The notes under the pieces were generated by a model that did no database searches, was not told the origin of the DNA, and worked only from the letters and a program-made list of their open reading frames with translations. 12,722 bases of DNA from Chromera velia (lineage: Eukaryota; Sar; Chromeraceae). The stretch spans positions 92,033 to 104,754 of the forward strand of contig JAHBMJ010002227.1 of NCBI GenBank assembly GCA_018398765.1. Reading direction: 5' to 3'. A program made the translations under genes and the position numbers. Shown piece by piece: positions 1 through 8,700 of the stretch; position 1 is the first letter of the stretch, and each line of letters starts with the position of its first letter.

Positions 1-1205
1 TATTATACTGAGTCTCATTCTCTCTTAGTGACAGACTATCTCTATTCATTCAGATACCTACACGCCCATACAAATATCTTCTACTGACATGCTTGTACGA
101 GTCCTTGTCCCTCTTCATTCACCCATACGCACAACCGGCTCCTATTCACCTAGCCTGACAGTGTTCACACCGGTTCACACACTCGCTTAAAGTTTCCCTG
201 TCTGTATTCATACACCCACACCGTCGTGATGCCCCAAACGGCTTCTGTTTACACACTTGCTCTCCATGTCTCTCTTCATTATTCTTCATTGATTTACTGC
301 ATGAGGCCCAAGCGGCTTCTGTTCATACACTCGCTCTCCTTGTATCTCCCTAGGTATCTCCTTGTCTCTCTTCATTCATATACATGCCCAAACGGCTTCT
401 GTTCGCACACTCACTCTCCCTGTCTCTCTTAATTCATCAGCAGGCCCAAGCGGCTTCTGTTCACGCACTTGATATCTCTTCATTCATCCACAGGCCTAGC
501 TATAGGCCCGAGCGGCTTTTGTTCAATGACACACAATTGATCCCTCTTTATTCATCCATGGGCCCAAACGGCTCCTGTTCCTAGCTTCTGTTCACACACT
601 CGTTCTCCTTGTCTCTCTTTCTTCGCCCGCATGCCCAACCGGCTTCTGTTTACACACTTGCTCTCCTTGTATCTCCTTGTCTCCCTTCATTCACCCACAC
701 GCCCAAGCGGCTTCTGTTCACACACTCGCTCTCCTTGTATCTCCTTGTCTCCCTTCATTCACCCACATGCCTAAACGGCTTCTATTCATACACTCGCTCT
801 CCTTGTATCTCCTTGTCTCCTTTCAGGCCCAAGCGGCTTCTATATGCTTCTGTTCACATACTTAATCTCTCTTCATTCATCCACAGGCCTAACCAGCGGC
901 CCAAGCGGCTTTTCTTCAATGACACACAATTGATCTCTCTTCATTCATCCGCAGGCCCAAGCGGCTTCTGTTCACACACTCATACATACTCATAAACACG
1001 CTCGCTCTCTCCATCTCTCTTCATTCATCTACCTGTAGGCCTAAGCAGATTCTGTTACTGCATACACTTCTTTTCCATGCCCCTCTTTCTCCATGTACCC
1101 GCACGTCCAAACATTCACCCACACGCCTAAACGGCTTCTGTTCACACACTTGCTTACCTAGCTTTATCCACAGGCCCAAACGGCTTCTATTCACATCTCT
1201 CCCTC
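1..1205. repeat. Degenerate pyrimidine-rich tandem repeat array
   Basis: A core resembling GCCCAAGCGGCTTCTGTTCA recurs at about 133, 238, 311, 372, 450, 508, 566, 637, 705, 775, 831, 904, 959, 1041, 1131 and 1178. Between cores lie variants of CACACTCGCTCTCC, TTGTATCTCCTTGTCTC and CTTCATTCATCCACA. Unit length is mostly 55-75 bp and copies differ by substitutions and small indels, so this is an old, diverged array. Copies before about 200 and after 1040 are the most decayed. Short reading frames across it (repeating Pro-Lys-Arg-Leu-Leu-Phe and Ser-Leu-Ser-Leu) are translations of the repeat, not genes. The array touches the left edge and may continue beyond it. Confidence 0.93.
467..966. repeat. 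393-bp higher-order repeat inside the array
   Basis: Two stretches match over several consecutive units. The block with CTTCATTCATCCACAGGCCT, then a variant core ending in CTTTT, then CAATGACACACAATTGAT, occurs near 478-541 and again near 871-934. The CAATGACACACAATTGAT landmark begins at 524 and at 917, exactly 393 bases apart. Several basic units were therefore duplicated together as one block, after which the copies diverged. Confidence 0.8.
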
Positions 1206-2159
1206 TTGAACTCACCAAGCGCTGGACCCATATGCGGTGAGCCTCTCCATAACATTTTAAAGTGAATACTATAGCATCCACAGTGATACACACTATATAG
1301 AGACAGTATTTTGCGTCCCAAATCCTCAAGTGGAGGTAGAAGGAAGTCGAGAAACCAGGTGCTGAAGAACAATAAGAAGGGCCAAGTAGAGAGAAAGAAG
1401 ACGGGCAAAAAGAGGTTCTTGCAGATCAAATTAACTGTTTTTCCTCTTTGTCAAGCGCACTCAGTCGTGGTGCGGCTTACTCCTCACTCTGTAAGACGGT
1501 ATGTCTTAACTTGCCACTGAGCTTGGTAGCATAGTCAAACAACGGAGCAATTCAGAACAGCTTCACTTAGACGGTATGCTTTATCGCCTTCCTTGAAAAC
1601 TACACAGATGATCGAATCTACGTACAATTCCCCTCCATGTGTGTTTTTACATATGTACCGATACATCAAGGTTAGACAAAAGGTGCATGTTCGCCATGCA
1701 CACGCTGTACAGTTGCCGGAAAGCGCGGGTCCCGAAAGGCAAATGTAACCCGATTTATTGGTCATTCGACTTTTTTTTTTCCATAGGTGCGGCTAAGGGC
1801 CTTAACAGATACCATGGCCGGGGGCCACGGCATCGACGTACAAAATTTCAAAACTAATTCAAAACTAACTTCGCTGGCGACATCTGGTGACTGAATGGCT
1901 GACTGACTGACATCGGCTGATTGAAGATGGATGGTATGTTACCCACTTCGAGAAGAACTCAGGGCATCAATCATGTCTTCCTCTCGAGAATCGTGAGCGG
2001 GCATTCCCGGACGTGACCGTACTCAGAGGAGACCGGTTTTAGAAAATGCGGTTCGTGGCGTTCGCATCCACTGATGCTTCGTGTTCGTAGTGTTGTCGAA
2101 CGTGATTGCGACCAGCGAAATAGTGAGGAGGTTGGCGAGTACAGGTTCATTTGGTGGTG
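1206..2159. other. Intergenic or 5' flanking sequence, no supported gene
   Basis: This stretch has more balanced base composition than the flanking array and gene. Reading frames are short with no recognisable product. The most coding-like is a lysine- and arginine-rich frame on the + strand at about 1311-1440, too short and unsupported to call. It should contain the promoter and 5' untranslated region of the downstream gene if that gene starts at 2160, but I see no clear core promoter element. A T-run at 1771-1780 and a short hairpin at 1808-1834 are the only structures noted. Confidence 0.5.
1808..1834. other. Short imperfect GC-rich hairpin
   Basis: A 12-base arm (1808-1819) faces its imperfect complement (1823-1834) across a GGG loop. 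Ten of 12 positions pair, including TGGCC with GGCCA next to the loop. It lies about 330 bp upstream of the first supported coding start. No function can be assigned. It could be a small structured RNA element, a protein-binding site or chance. Confidence 0.35.
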
Positions 2160-2777
2160 ATGTTTCAGTACGAGCCGACAAAGCAAGTAGACTCAGAGGA
2201 CGACGCAGCGACGGTTAGTAGGCAAAAGAGACAGCTTGATGATCGGGTGGTCTTGCAGTGTTGCACTCATATTAAATCTTCCTCTTTTCTGTGTCTTGTG
2301 TTTGATCAAGTGCCTGCAGGACAGGGTCGGAACCCTTCCGAGCACGGAGGCTGCTGTCTATGGGAGTGCAAATAAGTGAGTGGGCTGGGGTCCAGCTGTT
2401 CGCTCTCACAGTTGCCTCACTGCGTCTCCCTCTAGATCCTTCTTGTCTCCCTCCATTCCTCTCATGCCCACTGTTTCCGCCCCCTTTCTCACTTCTCCTC
2501 ACTTCCGCTTACTCGCCCTCTCGCACTTCCCCTCCTGACTGCGCAGGTCCACGAATTCCTTGGGAAGGTCCGACGAAGAGGACGGAGACGAACTGTTTTC
2601 TGATGAAGAGGACGAGGAGGGGGGAGAGAATCAGAGAGGGCAATTTGGGATCTCCACAGCTGCCATGGGGGCAGGGGGGGGAGGAAGGGGAGGACAGGAA
2701 AAGGAGAAGGTCGTGTTCGAGTACAGGGCAACGGTTCCACTCCGTGTGCGAAGCAAAACTATCCTCGGCCTCTTCTC
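2160..2777 (+). CDS. Candidate 5' exons 1-3 (acidic N-terminal region)
   Basis: The exons are 2160-2213, 2320-2375 and 2547-2777. The ATG at 2160 is the first in frame after a TAG at 2121. Exon 1 (18 codons, acidic end SEDDAAT) meets donor GTTAGT in phase 0. Exon 2 begins after CCTGCAG, gives 18 codons plus AA, and ends at GTGAGT. Exon 3 begins after GCGCAG with a G that completes AAG (Lys), then encodes SDEEDGDELFSDEEDEEGG, a Gly-rich run and a basic stretch (RATVPLRVRSKTIL). Its end at 2777, before GTCAGT, is a choice among weak donors. The matched phases and acidic runs support coding. No domain is recognised. These exons may open the VPS9 gene or belong to a small separate gene. Confidence 0.6.
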
Positions 2778-5700
2778 GTCAGTCTGCCAGGCATCTCTTG
2801 GTCCCTCATTCTCTTCGTTGTGCTGTCTTCTTATGACATGCACAGACGTGTGTGTTGGTGATTATGCATCTTCGGCTCACGCTCTCTTCACTGCATCTGT
2901 CAGCCTGCCTCCCTTCTTCACCGTATCTCTGGGGGCCTGCATCCTTGACTGCCGGCTCCTTAGTTGGTCTAACAAATTTGTTCTCTAACAAATTTGTTCT
3001 CGTTCTCCCTGCCCCCCCTTGATATGTGCATGTGTACGTGTGCATAGTCGTGCGGGTTTTGGGTTCTCCGTACCCTCTGTAGAATGGCTACAGGGAGGGA
3101 ACACGCAGCTTTCTTTCTGCGTTTGCATGTATGAAACCGTGGGATCTATTGACGTATGTCTCCTTCTCAGGCTGGTCGCGAGGCACAAACGCTTCGCCGT
3201 GTTCTCCACCTCCCCCCTCTCTTGCCTGGCTGTGCGGACGCCCTCGCTAGCCAGGAAGGCCCAGCAGGCAGGGTGTGCAGCGGCGTTGGGGAGGGTCCTC
3301 AAGAGTCAGTCAGTCAGTCAGCTTGACGTTAGGTACCATTGTCTATTTTTCTGTCTGCCTAGAAAGTCTCCGACTGAAAGGAAATTGATCTAGCTCGCGG
3401 GACGGTCAAGGGATGCGCGACTTGTAGTTGAAGAGGGCTTGTTAGGCAGGGGGGCAGAAGACTGAAGAGGAGCACGGCTTTGAATGGAGCAGCGGGCAGA
3501 CTTCAGTGACTCAGAGGAGATTGGATTTGTGTGTGAGTCTGGTTCGTTTGGGTAGAGTGTGCTAGAGTGCTTTTATGTGATCTTTCGCGTATTTGCATTT
3601 GCGTGTTTCTCTACAGATGCGGCTTCTCGGACGTGTGTCGTGTTGTCGTCCTTCACGGGCCTCCGCTTGGCGTCGGAGTCGGTTGAGTCGTCTGGTGCAC
3701 AGAGGAGAGGGGGGGGGCAGAGGGCAATAGAAGATTCGCCGATGGGTACAGGAGCGAGTGGGGGGGCGACTGAGATGAGTGTGATGCAAATCCACTCACT
3801 AGCCTTGACGGATTTGGAAGCTGGGAGAGGGGGGGGTACGAGGGAGCATGGAGGAGGGCCTCTGATTCTTGCGGATGAAGATGAAGAGGAGAACCACGAA
3901 GCGACGCTATGCGGAGGGGATTCAGTGGGGTCGCGTTGCCCCCTTCAGTCGCATGGGGGTGGGGCCCGGGCGCCTTTGCCTACAACGATTGGCGCGCCCA
4001 GAGACGGGCACTCTGCTGCTGCAAGGACCCCGTCTGAAAGGGAGAGAGACAGGGAGACGGGGGCTGGGGGAGGGGGCCAAGGGGGAGGATCTTCGTCTTC
4101 TTCTGGACTTCCGTTTTCTTTGCCTTTCCCGTTTGCGAAGTCTGGCTCTTCGGCTGGGTCGAGGTCGAGAGAAGGAGGAGGAGGAAGAAGGGGGGGGGAT
4201 AAGAGACGGTCCAAATCTCCAGGTTTCTTTTCACCTGCTTTGCCTGCGTATGCAGCAACAGTTTATTTCAGGTCAAAGTATGATGCGTTGAGGAGACATT
4301 CAGCTGATGACTCAGGAGGGGGCAGCGGTCCGGGGGGGTCACCTGTAGGGGATCCTCAGGGGGGGGCTGGGGGGAGAACACGAGGGGGGGGAAGTTCGTC
4401 TTTGGACATTGCTAGTCGAGATGGTGTGACTTCGTCTTTTTCTTTTGAAGGTTCCGGAATTGAGATTGGCAATGCGAAGGGGGGTAGATGGAAGCAAGAA
4501 GGTGAGGAAGGGGGACGGAGAGGATTTCAGAGAGGAGATGGAATGTCGCGACGGGTGCAAGAGAGGGAGAAGGGGGAATTTGGGGTCGTCGAGTGCGAAG
4601 TTTGGGGGGGCAAGCGGTTTCGTGTCGTGAGAGTCTCGGGAGTGAGGGTGAGTTCAGTCAGTCAGTCAGTCAGTCAGTCAGTCACTTTGTTTTTCTTTTT
4701 TTGTCTCCTGCCTGTCCTCCCTATAATTCTGTTTTCTGGTCCTCTGTTCGCTTTGTCTACCCGCGCCCTTGTAGGAATAAATGAGTGTGACTTCAGGTAG
4801 TGTAGGTGTGTCTTTCTTTTTGTTTTCTCTTGTGGACTTGGGGATGGGGAGGGATGCTGGGGTGTTTCAATTGCTCTTCGTCCTGCAAGGAAGGCTGCCG
4901 GAAGGAGGAGAGTTTTGCAGTTGCATGTAAACAAGTGAAGGGGGTCTCTCAGCAAATGATGGATGGGCCTCATTTTTCGCTTAATCATTGCCGCAAGAGA
5001 GTCTGTGGTGGACATGAGTCTGTATACTGATTGAAGACTTTCTTTCTTTTCTCTGTGGATTTTTTTTGGGGCCTTTGAGGTCCGTCTTTCTTTCTTTAAC
5101 TATCTGACTGAAAATCCGTAGACAAATGTGTAAATGCGGAAAGAGAGATACATATATAGTTGTTCGTATGTATTGTCTTTGCAGGGCTCTGCTTCTTTTC
5201 TGTTGGAGCTCTTTGATCTTTTCGACGCGTGTCTCCACTCTGCTGTCCCTGTTGTGCTCTCCACGCGGATGCGCCCTTCTGCCCGGGCTGCTGCGGAGCT
5301 TTTGGCCCGAGGCAAAAGCATGAGGGAGAAGGGAAAAGCGGCAAGAAAAGGAGCAGGGGAGGCGGACGAAAATGCGTCGTTGAACCAGAGTCAGTGGACG
5401 GCAGCAGACACGCCTGCGCGTTCTCCAACTGCCGAGCAGGCAGTCAGTAGAGCAGCAAAAAGATTTTCAGATCCCGGGTGCTCATCTGACTCCCGTCCCT
5501 GTGCCATCTCTCCAGGGCAAGGGCCGTCTCCCGTCTCCTCAGAGCTCCCCCCCTTTCTTCGAGTAGATCAGTGTGATTTGGATCTTAGAGCAGGCTTTTC
5601 TCCGAACTATCGGAGATGGCGTCAAACGGCTTTTGGGACAACAGGGGTGATAAGAAGGGCCTCAGAGTCCATGGACCCCGGAGGTCTTCCTGCCAGTTCT

Positions 5701-8700
5701 TCTCTGTCTCTTTCACGGTCATCACCCCTGGTGTCACCCCCACCACGACTTGTCAGACCTTGGGGAAGGGAGTGGACGAGAGGGGCATCTACAGGGGTGA
5801 TTCGTTCATCATCCGGAAAGCGCAAGCGCAGAGAGAGAGACGGCAAGGGGGGATCTCCCACCTCCGGGGGGTCTCCCGTGGGAGACAGACCGAGCTTACG
5901 AGGCATGCGAGCGCGCTGTTGTGCAGATTGCGGATCGTCTCTCCCACTCATCCCGCCTGGAGAGGCCCTCGTCGCAGAGTTTTTATCCTATGCCAAAGAG
6001 CGGAGAGGGGGGGGTTCTGGAGAGGGAGGGACGGAGGGCCCCGGAGATCGCATCCCAGACAGTCTCCCTCTTCAACCCTCCACAGCTTCAACACTACGGG
6101 ACTCAAACCCGAACACCCGACCACCCAGACACAGCCGTAGCAAGACAGCGCACCCAGTGGGTGTATCGACAGGCTCCGCCGGGTCTGAAAGGAAAATCGC
6201 GGCTGGTAATTCCTTCGTTGGTGCGCAGCTTCGAGGGTCTGTGTGGGGTGGACTGCTGCCTGCCGGTGTGGGGGGTGGGAGGTCGGATTCCGATTTGGAC
6301 TCTGATGAGGGTGAGGGGCAGGGGGAGGCGACGGGAGGATCGATACCGAGGGACCTCAAAGTCGCCGCAGCAACGGATCTCCACTTCTGTCGCCTTCTTG
6401 CCAACGACACCTACTCGCTTGGTCAGTGGGGGCTCGTGCCTGATTGTTTCTGGTGCTTTTTCTTTCTTCTTTTCGGTGTACACAGGAGACATCGTGGGGG
6501 GGGGGATGAAGGCGGAAATGCAGAAAGCAACAGATGAGTTGAGAACAACCATGCATCCCACATGCATGGTCACATGAATCGCTAGAGACTCGCTTTCTTC
6601 TTGCATGTCCTTCTAAAAGTACAAGAACCGAGGACGCATTGCTGTGCGGGACTTCCTTTTTTCAGACTGCCGTTCGTCAATCGCTTTTGCACTCTTGTTT
6701 GAGACGAACCAATGCAAAATGTTTGTCTGGAACAATTGTTGTTGCCAAGCAATTTAATTCAATTTGTGTGTCAATGTGATTTCTCTCTGTCGGTTGTATT
6801 CCTTTTGGCTTCCTGCCTGCCTGCAGGTCTACAAATCCGTGAGTGGGTGAGCGAGTTCCGCCGTCGGTTTGCTCTGGTGTCCTCTGCCCCTCCCGTCGTG
6901 TCTAGTCTCCGTGCCCCACGAGGAGACCCCTCCTGGAAAGTTCGGGAGGAATTAGTGAAGGAAGCCCGGACACAGAGCAGGGCTACTGCAGAACAACTCA
7001 GGTCGGCAGGTGGAGAGGCGACTGCAGGGAGTAGTTTTGTTCGTTGTTCTCTCTCTCTCTCTATCGGTCCCTCCACGGTTTCCTTCTTAAGGAAGATTTC
7101 CTTCTTCTGATTATTGCTGACGACTCGAGCTGCGTATCTTGTGAGGGTAGTTTGGGCGTAAAAAGCGAGCGAATGAATGAATCTGTTGATGACTGGATGC
7201 TTGAATCGAATGTCTCTCTGCCCACCCGAATCGTATGCATGCAGGAAGAATCTGCTGGCGCTCCAGAAGAGCGGAACTGCAGAGATGAGAGCTGCTCTGG
7301 AAAACTTCACGGGACCTAACCTGCAGGTACGTTTCTCTGTCTGTCTGTCTGTCTGTCTCTCAGTCTGTCTGTCTGTCTGTCTGTCTCTCAGTCTGTCTGT
7401 ATCTTGAAATAAAGAAACGGAAAAAAGGAAAGAGATAGCGACAAAATCTGTCCGTGGGGGAGAGAGATAGAGAAAAAGAAAACAGTCTAAGGGGTCCAGA
7501 GGAAAGGAAGAAGGGGCGGAGAGGGGAGGAGAGGAGGCAGAACTGTTTTTTGTTTCACTTCGCAAGGGAGGGTGTGTGTCTTCGAGTTTTCTCTGCCAGT
7601 CCCGTCGGACTTTTGTCCTTCTGGACAGAAAGAAGAACAACTCCCGGGCTCTTGCCGGAATGCCAGTTGTATTCATGAAGGGGAAAACAGATGAATCATT
7701 GATTGCGGGTGCAACTGCATTCTTGCAGGTCGCAGTGGAGCGTTACGTGTTCGCTCAGATTGGGCCCCTCATTCACCAACTGTACAGCAGGATGCACGCC
7801 CCTCTCGACTCGCGGTCGGTCGGCGTTTCGATTTTTTCTTTGTATTCTGAATGGATAGATCACAAGACTTCTTTCTTTGTTTTTGCATTTTCCCACTTTT
7901 TATTCCGCCCCGATTTCTGCAGAGACAGACACATGAGCGGGCACACAGACGGAGGGAGAAACAAATAAGCTCTGCATAACACAGAAAAAGCGCGCAGAAT
8001 TGTGCTTTTGTCCCTGCCCGAAGAGCGTAGCAACATGTCGATCTCTTGTGCTTGCGTTCAGATTCCGTGAGCGTGCGCGTTCTCTACGCCGCCTGCCTGC
8101 CGAGGCTCTGCTTCACTCCCTGGAACTCGATAGAAAGTTTTGGCTCCTCTCCCTCAACAGGGCTAAGTCAAAACAGAGCCAGAGGAGCGCAGAGGCAGGC
8201 AGTGGAAGTGGAAGCCGGGAAGGAGGGGAGGCAAAAGAAAAAAAAAAGGAAAAGACCCACCCGAGAAGCGGCTTCTCGAGCGTTATGGCGTCTCCTTTTC
8301 TCCCCGACGCAGCTGCACTCTCTTGTCAAGAGAAAGACAGAGACGCCACTGCAAGGGGGGGTGAGTCTATGACGGGCAATCTCTTCCGTCTGCCTGCGAT
8401 TCTGTCAACGTCGGCGTCGGCATCTGCGATTTTGCAGTCTCCAGATGATCCGCGAGCGATTTCCCGTTGGAACACCGAGAAGAGCATTGGGGGACAGTTG
8501 AGCGTTCATGAGGAGGAAGGCGAGAGTCCCTGTGCAGATGAGGGGAGAGCCACTGCACCTCTTTCGCAGACTTTTTCTGCAGGGAGACATTGTGTAAGTG
8601 AGCACAGTGGAGAGAGGGGAAGGGAAAGGGAGAGTCGGCCGTCTCTGGGTGTGAGCTCTGTGCGTGCGTCAGAAAGGGGAGGCTCCATGTCTGTGCGCGC

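Noticed and set aside
226-995. Several + strand reading frames of 60-128 codons across the left end
   Set aside because: They are translations of the tandem repeat (Pro-Lys-Arg-Leu-Leu-Phe and Ser-Leu units) in shifting frames, with no independent coding signal.
1311-1520. Lys/Arg-rich + strand frame of 69 codons
   Set aside because: It starts on a non-ATG codon, is short, has no recognised domain and no clear splice partner. The basic composition simply follows an AG-rich stretch.
3363-3393. Possible separate exon after the TTTCTGTCTGCCTAG acceptor
   Set aside because: All three frames stop within about 30 bases. Splicing from the nearest donor would need an intron of only about 30 bases. 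It is at most part of the 3' end of an alternative short transcript.
4775-4796. Possible micro-exon between TGTAG and CAG/GTAGTG
   Set aside because: The preceding exon ends in phase 0, which makes the second codon TAA. The direct join 4647 to 5185 fits without it.
7336-7400. Regularly spaced repeat that might suggest a CRISPR-like array
   Set aside because: It is a simple CTGT microsatellite in an intron, with no unique spacers and no associated genes.
6771-7676. Long - strand frame (301 codons)
   Set aside because: It lies antisense to phase-matched VPS9 exons and introns. Its product is mainly the complement of the CTGT microsatellite and purine runs (Arg-Asp-Thr-Gln repeats).
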